NCBI RefSeq assembly: GCF_007827815.1
Contig: NZ_VITH01000005.1
Span: 248,001-312,000 of the forward strand
Length of the DNA: 64,000 bases
Source: Azospirillum brasilense
GTDB lineage: Bacteria > Pseudomonadota > Alphaproteobacteria > Azospirillales > Azospirillaceae
Reading direction: 5' to 3'
Positions 46,346-55,672 of the stretch are shown here, in pieces. Under the pieces are notes generated by a model, which was given only the letters and a program-made list of their open reading frames with translations, was not told the DNA's origin and made no database searches. Numbering within the stretch: the stretch's first letter is position 1; each line of letters starts with the position of its first letter. Made by a program: the position numbers and the translations under genes.

Positions 46346-47667
46346 AACGACCCGCCCCCAAACACCGCCCGTCCCCCCGCAGCGGCGAACCGCGCACCGC
46401 TACCCGCACCGCCGAGGTGACCGTCACAGAGGTCGGCGCCCGTGGCGACGGCATCGCCAGCTTCGACGATGCCAAGCTCTTCGTGCCGCTGACCGTCCCC
46501 GGCGACCGCGTGCGGGTGGCCGTGAAGGAGGCCGCCAACGCCAAGGGAGACGGTCTGCGCGCCGACCTGCTGGAGATCCTGGAGCCCGGCCCCGGACGCG
46601 CGGCGCCGCCCTGTTCCCATTTCGGAACCTGCGGCGGCTGCACGCTCCAGCATATGGAGGACGCCGCCTACGCCGCCTGGAAGGTCGGGCTGGTGCAGGG
46701 CGCGCTGGCCCGCGTCGGGCTGGGCGACACGCCCCTGGAGCCGCTGTCGCGGACGCCGCCGGCCGCGCGCCGCCGCGCCCGTTTCGCCGCGCTGAAGCGG
46801 GGGCGCCGCGTCTGGCTCGGCTTCAACGAGCGGATGAGCCACCGGCTGACCGATCTGGCGGAGTGTCCGGTGCTGCGGCCCGGCCTGTTCGCGCTCGTGG
46901 AGCCGTTGCGCGGGCTGCTGCTGTCGGTTCTGCCGGACGGCGGCGGCTGCGACGTGATCGCCACCGAGCTGGAGGGCGGGATCGACCTCGTGCTGGTCGG
47001 CCCGCGCAGCCTGGACCGTGCGGCGCGGGAACGGCTGGTGGCCTTCGGCGAGGCGGAGCGGGTGGCGCGCATCTCCTGGCAGGCCGATGAGCGTGGCACA
47101 TCGGAACCCATCGCCCACCGCCGTCCGCTGGCGGTGTCCTTCGCCGGCCTGCCGGTTACCCCGCCGCCCGGCGCCTTCCTCCAGGCGAGCGCCGAGGGGG
47201 AGGCCGCCCTGGTCGCCGCCGTCCTCGCCACCATCGGGGAGCCGAAGCGGGTCGCCGACCTGTTCGCCGGGCTGGGCACCTTTGCGGTCCCGCTGGCCCA
47301 GCGGGCGGCGGTCCATGCGGTGGAGGGGGACGCCCCGGCGCTGGCCGCGCTGAACAAGGCGGCCGGGTCGCTGCGCCTGACCACGGAGCGGCGCGACCTG
47401 TTCGAGAGTCCGCTGACGGCGAAGGAACTGGCACGGTTCGACGCGGTGGTCTTCGACCCGCCGCGCGCCGGTGCCGCCGCCCAGGCGCAGGCCTTGGCCG
47501 GCTCGAAGGTGCCCCGCGTGGTGGCGGTGTCCTGCAACCCCGCGACCTTCACCCGCGACGCCCGGACGCTGGTGGACGGCGGGTACGCGTTGAGCCGCGT
47601 TTACCCCGTGGACCAGTTTCTGTGGTCGGCCCACGTCGAGGTCGTCGGGGTGTTCAGCCGCCCGTAG
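46342..47667 (+). CDS. 23S rRNA (uracil-5)-methyltransferase family (RumA/RlmD type)
   Basis: 441 aa. N-terminal TRAM domain (TAEVTVTEVGARGDGIA), then an iron-sulphur cluster (CSHFGTCGGC with a later CPVL), and a C-terminal methyltransferase domain with VADLFAGLGTFAVPLA, FDPPRAGA and the catalytic Cys in VSCNPATFTRD. Acts on uracil C5 in 23S rRNA; which position is not decidable. It starts at GTG 46342, overlapping the multicopper oxidase stop by four bases. It faces the convergent RlmI-like gene. Confidence 0.9.
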   Translation: MKRPAPKHRPSPRSGEPRTATRTAEVTVTEVGARGDGIASFDDAKLFVPLTVPGDRVRVAVKEAANAKGDGLRADLLEILEPGPGRAAPPCSHFGTCGGCTLQHMEDAAYAAWKVGLVQGALARVGLGDTPLEPLSRTPPAARRRARFAALKRGRRVWLGFNERMSHRLTDLAECPVLRPGLFALVEPLRGLLLSVLPDGGGCDVIATELEGGIDLVLVGPRSLDRAARERLVAFGEAERVARISWQADERGTSEPIAHRRPLAVSFAGLPVTPPPGAFLQASAEGEAALVAAVLATIGEPKRVADLFAGLGTFAVPLAQRAAVHAVEGDAPALAALNKAAGSLRLTTERRDLFESPLTAKELARFDAVVFDPPRAGAAAQAQALAGSKVPRVVAVSCNPATFTRDARTLVDGGYALSRVYPVDQFLWSAHVEVVGVFSRP

Positions 47668-47742
47668 CGGCCGCGAGGGGAACGGGGCACCACGAAGGCA
47701 CGACGACCATCGCCATCGTCGCGCCCTCGTGGCGAGTCGCCC

Positions 47743-48951
47743 TCAGTCCAGCTGCATCACGATGGCCTTGAGATAGGCCGACTCGGGCAGATGCGGGTGC
47801 ACCGGATGGTCCGGCCCGGCCCCGGCGCTGCGCAGGATGCGCCCGGTCCGCCCGGCGTCGTGCAGGCCGCGGGCGACCTGCTCGGCGAAGGTCGGTGGGT
47901 CGACGTTGTGGCTGCACGACGCGCAGAGCAGGAAGCCGCCCGGCGCGGTGATCTTCGCGGCCAGACGGGTCATCTTGCGGTAGGCGCGGCAGCCGACGGC
48001 GAGGTCCTTCTTGGACTTCACGAAGGCCGGCGGGTCGGCGATGACGACCTCGAACGTCTCGCCCTCGGCGTTCAGCCGTTCCAGCTCGTTGAAGGCGTCG
48101 GCGCGGCGCGCCTCGAAGCGGTCGGCCACACCGTTGGCCTCGGCGGCGCGGGTGGCGTTGTCCAGCGCCCCCTGCGAGCGGTCGACCGACACCACCGACG
48201 ACGCGCCCTCGACGGCGCAGAGCACGCCGAAGCCGCCGTTGTAGCTGAAGAAATCGATGGCCCGCTTGCCCTTCGCCAGCTTGGCGATGAAGGCGCGGTT
48301 GTCGCGCTGGTCGTAGAACCAGCCGGTCTTCTGACCGCCCAGCGGGTCGGCGAAGAAGGTGGCGCCATTCTCCTCCAGTCGGATCGGGCCGTCGATCTCG
48401 CCCTTCACCAGCCGGCTTTCCTCGGGCAGACCCTCCAGCGCGCGCTGGGTGCTGTCGTTGCGCAGGATGACCGCGCGCGGGGCCAGCACCTCGTCGATGG
48501 CGGCCAGGATGGCGTCGATGCGCTGGTCCATGAAGACGCTGTTGGCCTGCACCGTCACCACGTCGCCATAGCGGTCCACGATCAGCCCCGGCAGCCCGTC
48601 GGCCTCCGCGTGCACGACGCGGTAGTAGGGCCGGTCGAACAGCGCCTCGCGCATCGCGACCGCGCTCCGCAGCCGCCCGGCGAGGAAGGCGTGGTCGACC
48701 ACCGTCGCCGGGTCGCCGGAGAGCATCCGCGCGGCGATCAGCGTGTGCGGGTTGAAGGTGGCGATGCCCAGCGGTTTTCCGCCGGGGTCCAGCAGGCGCA
48801 CCGGGCTGCCCGCCGGGATGGCCTTGGCCGCCGTGTCCATCTGGACTTCGTTGGAATAGACCCAGGGGTGGCCGTGCAGGACGCGCCGCTGGCGGCCGGC
48901 CTGCAGATGGATCGCCCGGTATTTGACGGGGGTGGTGGGGGTGTCGGTCAT
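47743..48951 (-). CDS. Class I SAM-dependent rRNA methyltransferase, RlmI type
   Basis: 402 aa. PUA-like N-terminus (GRQRRVLHGHPWVYSNEV), EEHGD-like middle domain (RPYYRVVHAEADGLPGLIVDRYGD), then the methyltransferase core with AIDFFSYNGGFGVLCAVEGA and VIADPPAFVKSKKDLAVG. It belongs to the RlmI/RlmK cytosine-5 methyltransferase group that modifies 23S rRNA. The ATG at 48951 is clear. Convergent with the RumA-like gene, 75 bp apart, so two uracil/cytosine rRNA methyltransferases lie side by side. Confidence 0.9.
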   Translation of the reverse strand: MTDTPTTPVKYRAIHLQAGRQRRVLHGHPWVYSNEVQMDTAAKAIPAGSPVRLLDPGGKPLGIATFNPHTLIAARMLSGDPATVVDHAFLAGRLRSAVAMREALFDRPYYRVVHAEADGLPGLIVDRYGDVVTVQANSVFMDQRIDAILAAIDEVLAPRAVILRNDSTQRALEGLPEESRLVKGEIDGPIRLEENGATFFADPLGGQKTGWFYDQRDNRAFIAKLAKGKRAIDFFSYNGGFGVLCAVEGASSVVSVDRSQGALDNATRAAEANGVADRFEARRADAFNELERLNAEGETFEVVIADPPAFVKSKKDLAVGCRAYRKMTRLAAKITAPGGFLLCASCSHNVDPPTFAEQVARGLHDAGRTGRILRSAGAGPDHPVHPHLPESAYLKAIVMQLD

Positions 48952-49083
48952 GATGGCCGCATCCTAGCCGCTCGCGCCCGCCGAGCAAACGGTCACGTCG
49001 CCGGAGTCGTGGGAAACGGAGTCGTGGGAAACGGGGCCGGGATTCGCGGGATAGGGCGGGGCGCCTGCCCGTTCCGGTGGGAC

Positions 49084-49614
49084 TTACGGGATGCCGTGCG
49101 GGCTTTCCGCCTGCGACCGATGCGCGCGGTTGTCGTTGGCGCCGTCCATCGCCTTGCACAGCCGCAAGGTTTCCGTGCGGTGCCCGTCCTGGTGAAAGCA
49201 GGTCAGCAGCGACCCGCGCGACCCGGTCTCCCCGGCCAGCAATTCCGGCAGGGAGGTGTGGATCGCCGTGCATCTGTGGCCGCGCGCCAGCCGGTCCATC
49301 GAGCGCAGCAAAGTCTCCGCGGGGCCGCTCATGTCGAACAGATCGAGCACGACGAAATTCTCCACCGCCAGAATTCGGCCGTGGCGAAGATGCTCCGCAA
49401 TAGCGTATGAGAAAAGTCCATGGAGGTACCCCCGTGCGTTCTGCACGGTCATGATGCCCGACGGCGTCGCGGGGGTATCAACCGGCCCGATAAGTGCTGC
49501 GGCAAATGCGCGCCATTGCTCCACCGGCAAGTCCGGGAAGATGGCCCGCACCAGCGGATAGGCCTGGTCGATCTGACGCTGACCGAGAGGTTTCGCGATG
49601 AAGCTTTCGTCCAT
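49084..49614 (-). CDS. GNAT-like orphan protein divergent from ccoN
   Basis: 176 aa. No clear named family. The order resembles a GNAT acyltransferase: QIDQAYPLVRAIFPDLPVEQW, GIMTVQNARGYLHGLFSYA, then HGRILAVENFVVLDLFDMSGP and AETLLRSMDRLARGHRCTAIH. The usual acetyl-CoA P-loop is not obvious. The ATG at 49614 is preferred; upstream reading would run through the FNR box. Its start lies 58 bp from the FNR box that also precedes ccoN, and the distance fits a class II FNR promoter for this strand too. It may belong to the oxygen-limited response. Confidence 0.65.
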   Translation of the reverse strand: MDESFIAKPLGQRQIDQAYPLVRAIFPDLPVEQWRAFAAALIGPVDTPATPSGIMTVQNARGYLHGLFSYAIAEHLRHGRILAVENFVVLDLFDMSGPAETLLRSMDRLARGHRCTAIHTSLPELLAGETGSRGSLLTCFHQDGHRTETLRLCKAMDGANDNRAHRSQAESPHGIP

Positions 49615-49671
49615 GCCCGTCCGACCGCGTGAAGGACGGTGAACGATGGCAGGCACCGGTAAGACCGGTCG

Positions 49672-49685
49672 TTGACGTAGATCAA
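49672..49685. promoter_or_regulatory. FNR box between the GNAT-like gene and ccoN
   Basis: TTGACGTAGATCAA matches the FNR/Anr consensus TTGAT-N4-ATCAA at nine of ten fixed positions. For ccoN, a -41.5 placement gives a transcription start near 49720 with a CATATT -10 at 49708-49713. For the divergent gene, the same placement gives a start near 49637. The fnr-type gene at 58353 is the likely regulator. Confidence 0.85.
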
Positions 49686-49860
49686 TGTTGCAAGGTCCAC
49701 CCCTACACATATTGGGATTATTGGAGGCAGGCGCAACCGGCGTCCGCATAAGAAGTGCATCGTATGTGAACCTGCCCCCCTCCTTAACAGTACGTACCCA
49801 GCGGTGGTGCAACCTCAGAGGGAGCGGCCCGAGCCGCCCGGGGCAAACGGGAGAGATTGA

Positions 49861-51357
49861 ATGACATCAGCGACTCTGACGCCAGGGGCCGCCCTGGGCA
49901 GCCAGCGGGTGTCGGAAAATGTGCGTTACTACGAAGACGCCGTCCGACTCTTCGTCATCGCTGCAGTGTTCTGGGGCGTCGTCGGCTTCCTCGCCGGCGT
50001 CTTCATCGCGCTGCAGCTCGCTTTTCCGGCGCTGAATCTCGGCCTTGAGTGGACGAGCTTCGGGCGCCTGCGGCCGGTCCACACGTCGGCCGTGATCTTC
50101 GCGTTCGGCGGCAACGTCCTGTTCGCCACCTCGCTCTACTCCGTGCAGCGCACCAGCCGCCAGTTCCTGTTCGGCGGTGAAGGCCTCACGAAGTTCGTCT
50201 TCTGGAACTACAACATCTTCATCGTCCTGGCGGCGCTGAGCTACGTGCTCGGCTACACCCAGGGCAAGGAGTATGCGGAGCCGGAGTGGATCCTCGACCT
50301 CTACCTGACGGTCATCTGGGTCCTCTACGCCATCCAGTTCGTCGGCACGGTGATGACCCGCAAGGAGTCGCACATCTACGTCGCCAACTGGTTCTTCATG
50401 GCGTTCATCCTGACCGTCGCGATCCTCCACATCGGCAACAACGTCAACGTCCCGGTGTCGCTGACCGGGATGAAGTCCTACCCGTTCGTCTCGGGCGTGC
50501 AGAGCGCCATGGTGCAGTGGTGGTACGGCCACAACGCGGTCGGCTTCTTCCTGACCGCCGGCTTCCTCGGCATCATGTACTACTTCGTTCCGAAGCGCGC
50601 GGAGCGGCCGGTCTATTCGTACCGCCTGTCGATCGTGCACTTCTGGACGCTGATCTTCCTCTACATCTGGGCCGGCCCGCACCACCTGCACTACACGGCC
50701 CTGCCGGACTGGGCGCAGACGCTGGGCATGACCTTCTCGGTCATGCTGTGGATGCCGTCCTGGGGTGGCATGATCAACGGCATCATGACCCTGTCGGGTG
50801 CCTGGGACAAGCTGCGCACCGACCCGGTCCTGCGCTTCCTCGTGACGTCGGTGGCCTTCTACGGCATGTCGACCTTCGAGGGCCCCCTGATGTCGGTGAA
50901 GCCGGTCAACGCCCTGTCGCACTACACCGACTGGACGATCGGCCACGTGCACTCCGGTGCGCTCGGCTGGGTGGCCTTCATCTCCTTCGGCGCGATCTAC
51001 TATCTGGTCCCGGTCCTGTGGAAGCGCTCGCAGCTCTACAGCCTGCGTCTGGTCAGCTACCACTTCTGGACCGCCACCATCGGCATCGTGCTCTACATCA
51101 CCGCCATGTGGGTGTCGGGCATCATGCAGGGCCTGATGTGGCGCGCCTACGACAACCTCGGCTTCCTCCAGTACTCGTTCGTCGAGACGGTCGCGGCCAT
51201 GCATCCCTTCTACGTGATCCGTGCTCTGGGCGGCGTCCTGTTCCTGGCTGGTGCCCTGATCATGGTCTACAACCTGTGGCGCACGGCCAAGGGTGACGTC
51301 CGCATCGAGAAGCCCTATGCCTCCGCCCCGCACAAGGCGGCGGTCGGTGCGGCCTGA
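49861..51357 (+). CDS. ccoN: cbb3-type cytochrome c oxidase subunit I
   Basis: 498 aa with about 12 membrane helices. CcoN carries haem b and the haem b3-CuB centre where oxygen is reduced. The haem and copper ligand regions are visible: [53 protein letters not shown] and [15 protein letters not shown] at 49861 follows gggagagattga. An FNR box lies upstream. ccoO follows after 19 bp. Confidence 0.97.
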   Translation: MTSATLTPGAALGSQRVSENVRYYEDAVRLFVIAAVFWGVVGFLAGVFIALQLAFPALNLGLEWTSFGRLRPVHTSAVIFAFGGNVLFATSLYSVQRTSRQFLFGGEGLTKFVFWNYNIFIVLAALSYVLGYTQGKEYAEPEWILDLYLTVIWVLYAIQFVGTVMTRKESHIYVANWFFMAFILTVAILHIGNNVNVPVSLTGMKSYPFVSGVQSAMVQWWYGHNAVGFFLTAGFLGIMYYFVPKRAERPVYSYRLSIVHFWTLIFLYIWAGPHHLHYTALPDWAQTLGMTFSVMLWMPSWGGMINGIMTLSGAWDKLRTDPVLRFLVTSVAFYGMSTFEGPLMSVKPVNALSHYTDWTIGHVHSGALGWVAFISFGAIYYLVPVLWKRSQLYSLRLVSYHFWTATIGIVLYITAMWVSGIMQGLMWRAYDNLGFLQYSFVETVAAMHPFYVIRALGGVLFLAGALIMVYNLWRTAKGDVRIEKPYASAPHKAAVGAA

Positions 51358-51376
51358 CGCCGGAGGAACTGAGAAA

Positions 51377-52117
51377 ATGGCTGAGCAAAAAAAGGGCTTT
51401 AGTCACGACACGATCGAGCGGAACACGCTTCTGCTCATCGTCCTGATCCTGATCACCGTGTCGATCGGCGGCCTCGTCCAGATCGTCCCGCTGTTCACGA
51501 TCGAGTCGACGATCGAGAAGGTGGATGGGGTCCGTCCCTATTCGCCGCTCGAACTGGCTGGCCAGAACATCTACTTCCGCGAAGGCTGCTACAACTGCCA
51601 CAGCCAGCAGATCCGTCCGTTCCGCGATGAGGTGGAGCGTTACGGTCACTACTCGCTGGCTGCGGAAAGCATGTACGACCATCCCTTCCAGTGGGGCTCC
51701 AAGCGCACCGGTCCGGACCTGGCCCGCGTGGGCGGCAAGTACTCCCACGACTGGCAGGTGGCCCATCTGGTCGATCCGCGCGCCGTGGTGCCGGAGTCGA
51801 TCATGCCGGGCTACGCCTGGATGAAGGACCGTCCGCTGAAGTACACCGACATCCAGGATCACATGAAGACCCTGCGCATCGTCGGCGTCCCCTACACGGA
51901 CGAGCAGATCGCCAGCGCCAAGGCCGACCTCGAAGCGCAGAAGAACCCGGACGCCGACACGGCCGGTCTGATGAAGCGCTACCCGAAGGCCGTCGTGGCC
52001 AACTTCACGGGCAACAAGGGCGTCACCGAAATGGACGCGCTGGTGGCCTACCTGCAGGTCCTGGGCACCATGGTGGACTTCACCAAGTACCAGTCGCCCA
52101 AGCAGCTCCAGCAGTAA
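51377..52117 (+). CDS. ccoO: cbb3-type cytochrome c oxidase subunit II
   Basis: 246 aa. Monohaem membrane-anchored cytochrome c. One N-terminal helix ([20 protein letters not shown]) precedes the single haem site [24 protein letters not shown]-type segments and MPGYAWM (axial Met region) follow. ATG 51377 (MAEQKKGFS) sits after ggaggaactgagaaa; the frame upstream belongs to ccoN's 3' end. ccoQ starts 14 bp downstream. Confidence 0.96.
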   Translation: MAEQKKGFSHDTIERNTLLLIVLILITVSIGGLVQIVPLFTIESTIEKVDGVRPYSPLELAGQNIYFREGCYNCHSQQIRPFRDEVERYGHYSLAAESMYDHPFQWGSKRTGPDLARVGGKYSHDWQVAHLVDPRAVVPESIMPGYAWMKDRPLKYTDIQDHMKTLRIVGVPYTDEQIASAKADLEAQKNPDADTAGLMKRYPKAVVANFTGNKGVTEMDALVAYLQVLGTMVDFTKYQSPKQLQQ

Positions 52118-52130
52118 CCGGGAGGGATCC

Positions 52131-52292
52131 ATGGACTTGGATTCGATCACTGTCGCCCTGCGGTCCTTCTGGACCGTCTGGCTGGCCCTGCTCTTCACCG
52201 GCATCGTGGTCTACGCCATGTGGCCAGGCAACCGGGGCAAGTTCGAAGACGCCTCCCGGATCCCGCTCAAGGAAGATGGTCAGGAGTTTTAG
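52131..52292 (+). CDS. ccoQ: cbb3-type oxidase subunit CcoQ
   Basis: 53 aa, too short for routine gene calling. One membrane helix (FWTVWLALLFTGIVVYAMWP) followed by a polar tail (KFEDASRIPLKEDGQEF). CcoQ stabilises the complex and in Rhodobacter protects or signals with it. The ATG at 52131 follows gggagggatcc. Its position between ccoO and ccoP fixes the call. ccoP begins 4 bp later. Confidence 0.93.
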   Translation: MDLDSITVALRSFWTVWLALLFTGIVVYAMWPGNRGKFEDASRIPLKEDGQEF

Positions 52293-52295
52293 GCC

Positions 52296-53183
52296 ATGGC
52301 ACAGAAAGAAAAGGACGCCCTGTCCGGCGTCGAGACCACCGGCCACGAGTGGGACGGCCTGCGGGAGCTGAACAACCCCCTGCCCAAGTGGTGGCTGTAC
52401 ATCTTCTACGTCTGCATCGCGTGGTCCCTCGTCTACTACGTGCTCTACCCGGCCTGGCCGCTGGGCAAGAGCTACACGAAGGGCCTGCTCGGCTACTCGC
52501 AGCGCGAGGAGTTGGTGCAGAAGGTCGCCGACGGCAAGAAGGCCCAGGAAAAGTACCTGACGGCCATCGCGGCGACCTCCGTCGAGGACATCCAGAAGAA
52601 CAAGGACCTCCTTGCCTTCGCGATGGCCGGCGGCCGGTCGTACTTCAACGAGAACTGCGCGGCCTGCCACGGCGCCGGTGGCCAGGGCGCCAAGGGCTTC
52701 CCGACGCTCGCCGACGACGTGTGGCTGTGGGGCGGCACCACCGCCGACATCTACAAGACCATCCAGCACGGCATCCGTGCGGATGACGGCGACACCCGCG
52801 GCACCGTCGGCATCGGCATGACCGCCTTCGGCCGGGACGGCATCCTGAACCGTGACCAGATCGGTCAGGTCGCCGAGTACATCCTGTCGCTGAACAAGCG
52901 GTCGACCGACGCCGCCGCCGCGGAGAAGGGCAAGACCGTCTACGACGAGAACTGCGCCGCCTGCCACGGCGAGAACGCGCAGGGCTCGCTCGCGGTCGGC
53001 ATGGAGGTCGGCGCTCCGCCGCTCGTCACGGCCAACTGGCTGTATGGCGGCGACAAGGCCACGCTGGTCCAGACCATCACGAACGGCCGCGCCGGCGTGA
53101 TGCCCGCCTGGTCGAAGCGTCTGGACGACGCGACGATCAAGTCGCTGGCCGTCTACGTGCACAACCTGGGCGGCGGCAAGTAA
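52296..53183 (+). CDS. ccoP: cbb3-type cytochrome c oxidase subunit III
   Basis: 295 aa. Dihaem membrane-anchored cytochrome c that feeds electrons from c-type cytochromes. N-terminal helix (WWLYIFYVCIAWSLVYYVLY), then two haem sites, CAACHGAGGQG and CAACHGENAQG. Axial Met residues lie in GIGMTAFGRDG and GVMPAWSKRL. ATG 52296 follows aggagttttaggcc. This closes the structural operon ccoNOQP; a hairpin and a terminator follow. Confidence 0.96.
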   Translation: MAQKEKDALSGVETTGHEWDGLRELNNPLPKWWLYIFYVCIAWSLVYYVLYPAWPLGKSYTKGLLGYSQREELVQKVADGKKAQEKYLTAIAATSVEDIQKNKDLLAFAMAGGRSYFNENCAACHGAGGQGAKGFPTLADDVWLWGGTTADIYKTIQHGIRADDGDTRGTVGIGMTAFGRDGILNRDQIGQVAEYILSLNKRSTDAAAAEKGKTVYDENCAACHGENAQGSLAVGMEVGAPPLVTANWLYGGDKATLVQTITNGRAGVMPAWSKRLDDATIKSLAVYVHNLGGGK

Positions 53184-53248
53184 GCCGTCCAGACAGGAGG
53201 ACCCGCCGGGGTGGGGGACGCCCCCCCGGCGGGTCCGCCGGACTTCGG

Positions 53249-53280
53249 TGCCGGGGAGGCGACTCCCCGGCATTTTCTTT
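53249..53280 (+). terminator. Intrinsic terminator after ccoNOQP
   Basis: tgccgggga and tccccggca (53249-53257, 53264-53272) form a perfect 9-bp stem with a 6-base loop, followed by ttttcttt. It separates ccoNOQP from ccoGHIS. Confidence 0.8.
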
Positions 53281-53369
53281 GTCTGGTTCTTTGTCTGGGC
53301 ATCTTTGCTCCGGCCCGCGACACGGGCGCGGGGGAGGGCGCAAGCACCCCGATTCCGCCCCCGAATCCT

Positions 53370-53383
53370 TTGATCCAGCGCAA
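53370..53383. promoter_or_regulatory. FNR-like box upstream of ccoG
   Basis: TTGATCCAGCGCAA: the left half TTGAT is perfect, and the right half CGCAA differs from ATCAA at two bases. It lies about 105 bp upstream of the ccoG start and after the ccoP terminator, consistent with a second FNR-dependent promoter. Confidence 0.55.
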
Positions 53384-53487
53384 TGCCCCTGTGACGTTGT
53401 GCCGCCATAGTCCCTTCGCCACGGCCGAACCATGTCGGCTTGGCCAAGCCGCCCCAAGGGCGGACGCCAGACGAAGAAGGCGAGGTC

Positions 53488-55023
53488 ATGAGCGCGACCA
53501 CCGAACAGCCGCCACCGCGAAGCGATGTCTTGGAAGGCCCGGTCCCGTCTGCCGGGAATGCACCCGCTGCCCCGCCGAAGGCGCCGCGCCGCGCGTCGCG
53601 CTCCATGTACCAGAAGCACGCCAAGGTCTATCCCAAGGCGGTGCACGGCCCCTTCCGCAGCCTCAAGTGGGCGGCGCTGGCGGTTCTGCTGGCCATCTAC
53701 TACGTGCTGCCCTGGGTCCGCTGGGACCGCGGGCCGAACGCCCCCGACCAGGCGGTGCTGCTCGACCTCGCCAACCGCCGCTTCTACCTGTTCTTCGTCG
53801 AGCTGTGGCCGCAGCAGATCTATTACCTGACCGGCGCGCTGATCCTGGCGGCGCTGGGCCTGTTCCTGGCGACCTCGCTGGCCGGCCGCGTCTGGTGCGG
53901 CTACGCCTGCCCGCAGACGGTGTGGACCGACCTCTATGTCTGGGTTGAACGGCTGGTCGAGGGCGACCGCGGCGAGCGCATCCGCCTCGACCAGGGCCCC
54001 TGGACCGCCCGGAAGGCCGGGCGCAAGGTGATGAAGAACCTGATCTGGCTGCTGATCGCGCTGGCGACCGGCGGCGCCTGGATCTTCTACTTCACCGACG
54101 CCCCGACCCTGCTCGGCGAGATGCTGCGCTTCGAGGTGTCCTCGACCGCGCTCGGCTTCATCGGCCTGTTCACCGCCACCACCTATCTGCTGGCCGGTTT
54201 CGCGCGGGAGCAGGTTTGCACCTACATGTGCCCGTGGCCGCGCTTCCAGTCGGCGATGATCGACGAGGACAGCCTGATCGTCACCTACCAGGACTGGCGC
54301 GGCGAAGGCCGCAGCCTGCTGCGCAAGTCGCAGAGCTGGGAGGAGCGCAAGGCCGAGGGGTTGGGCGACTGCATCGACTGCTTCAACTGCGTCCAGGTCT
54401 GCCCCGCCGGCATCGACATCCGCGACGGGCTGCAGATGCAGTGCATCGGCTGCGGCCTGTGCATCGACGCCTGCGACGAGATCATGACCAAGGTCGGGCG
54501 CCCCACCGGCCTCATCACGTTCGACACCCAGACCAATCAGGTGGCCGTCGCCACCGGCGGGCAGCCGGTGCCCTACCGCCTGCTGCGCCCGCGCACGATC
54601 CTCTACACGCTGATGATGCTGGTCATCGCCGGCGGCATCGGGGTCGGGCTGCTGCTGAAGCCGGGGCTGGACATCAGCGTCCTGCGCGACCGCGCTCCGC
54701 TGTTCGTGGCGCTGTCTGACGGGTCGGTGCGCAACGCCTACACCTTCAAGATCTCCAACATGACCCGCGACCCGCGCGCCTACACGCTGGCGGTGTCCGG
54801 GGTGGCGGGGGCCAGCCTGTCGGTGGCCGGCGACGGCCAGGACGAGCAGGCCGGCACCCAGCGCCTGACCGCCGGGGCGGACATGGTGGCGACCTACAGA
54901 ATTTTCGTGACCGCGCCGCGCACCGGTTTGCAAGGCACCTCCCAGCCCCTTACCTTCAGGCTTACCTCGGCCGATGGTGAGGTGGCGACCTATGACTCCG
55001 TCTTCATGGGGCCGGCCAACTGA
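53488..55023 (+). CDS. ccoG: CcoG (RdxA/FixG) membrane iron-sulphur copper reductase
   Basis: 511 aa with about five helices. Two 4Fe-4S motifs: CIDCFNCVQVCP and CIGCGLCIDACDE. Two CxxxCP motifs (GYACPQTVW and CTYMCPWPRF) resemble NapH/FixG. CcoG reduces Cu(II) for oxidase assembly. A C-terminal periplasmic Ig-like domain (about 395-511). ATG 53488 (MSATTEQPPP) follows gaggtc. It precedes fixH by 46 bp. First gene of the ccoGHIS unit. Confidence 0.95.
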   Translation: MSATTEQPPPRSDVLEGPVPSAGNAPAAPPKAPRRASRSMYQKHAKVYPKAVHGPFRSLKWAALAVLLAIYYVLPWVRWDRGPNAPDQAVLLDLANRRFYLFFVELWPQQIYYLTGALILAALGLFLATSLAGRVWCGYACPQTVWTDLYVWVERLVEGDRGERIRLDQGPWTARKAGRKVMKNLIWLLIALATGGAWIFYFTDAPTLLGEMLRFEVSSTALGFIGLFTATTYLLAGFAREQVCTYMCPWPRFQSAMIDEDSLIVTYQDWRGEGRSLLRKSQSWEERKAEGLGDCIDCFNCVQVCPAGIDIRDGLQMQCIGCGLCIDACDEIMTKVGRPTGLITFDTQTNQVAVATGGQPVPYRLLRPRTILYTLMMLVIAGGIGVGLLLKPGLDISVLRDRAPLFVALSDGSVRNAYTFKISNMTRDPRAYTLAVSGVAGASLSVAGDGQDEQAGTQRLTAGADMVATYRIFVTAPRTGLQGTSQPLTFRLTSADGEVATYDSVFMGPAN

Positions 55024-55069
55024 TCCCGACCGGCTCTTCGCGCTGCATTCACCAAAGGTCAAGACGACG

Positions 55070-55594
55070 ATGACGCTGTCCACCGACGCCGGAACCCGCC
55101 GCACCCCGCCCCGCCGGACCGGCCGCCAGCCCGGCTGGTACATCCCCTGGATCTTCGTGGCCGGATTCGCCGTCGTGATCGCGGTCAACGGCGTGATGCT
55201 GCACTTCGCCCTGTCGAGCTGGACCGGCGTCCAGACCGAGCAGCATTTCATGAAGGGCCTGAAGTACAACGACGATCTGGCCGGCGCCCGCGCCCAGGCC
55301 GAGCGCGGCTGGAAGGTCTCCACCGACTTCACCAGCACTGAGGCGCAGAAGGGCATCCTGGCGCTGACGCTGCACGACAAATACGGCAACCTGCTGAAGG
55401 ACGCCGAGGTGAAGGTCGCCTTCATCCGCCCGACCAGCGAGGGCCACGACGTGCGCCTCGACCTGCCTTATCTGGGCGAGGGCCGCTTCGCCGCCCCGGT
55501 GTCGCTGCCGCTGCCCGGCCAGTGGGACCTGCGGGTGGAGATCCACCATTCCACGGGCGACTACCAGGACGAACAGCGCCTCTTCGTCAAGTAA
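55070..55594 (+). CDS. ccoH: CcoH/FixH cbb3 assembly protein
   Basis: 174 aa. One N-terminal helix (WYIPWIFVAGFAVVIAVNGVML) then a FixH periplasmic domain (TEQHFMKGLKYNDDLAGARAQAERGWKV). FixH assists CcoI and CcoN copper insertion. ATG 55070 is taken; earlier in-frame starts lie within ccoG's 3' end. A tandem 15-bp repeat covers the stop codon. ccoI follows after 78 bp. Confidence 0.9.
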   Translation: MTLSTDAGTRRTPPRRTGRQPGWYIPWIFVAGFAVVIAVNGVMLHFALSSWTGVQTEQHFMKGLKYNDDLAGARAQAERGWKVSTDFTSTEAQKGILALTLHDKYGNLLKDAEVKVAFIRPTSEGHDVRLDLPYLGEGRFAAPVSLPLPGQWDLRVEIHHSTGDYQDEQRLFVK

Positions 55595-55630
55595 GTGTCC
55601 CCCAAGTACGCGTCCCCCAAGTAAGCGTCC
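55589..55630 (+). repeat. 15-bp tandem repeat over the ccoH stop codon
   Basis: About 2.8 copies of aagta(a/c)g(c/t)gtccccc. The first copy contains the ccoH stop (TAA 55592-55594), and the period of 15 is a multiple of three. The third copy has the stop codon again; the second reads TAC. Confidence 0.75.
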
Positions 55631-55672
55631 ATCGAACGGGCGCACGGCACACCAGCACACGGGTTTCGTGAC

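Larger units (their letters stand above)
53184..53487 (+). other. Gap between ccoP and ccoG with hairpins and an FNR-like box
   Basis: A first perfect 11-bp stem (gacccgccggg 53200-53210, cccggcgggtc 53225-53235) may stabilise the ccoP 3' end. The terminator at 53249-53280 follows, and then a near-consensus FNR box at 53370-53383. No gene is supported here. Confidence 0.6.
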
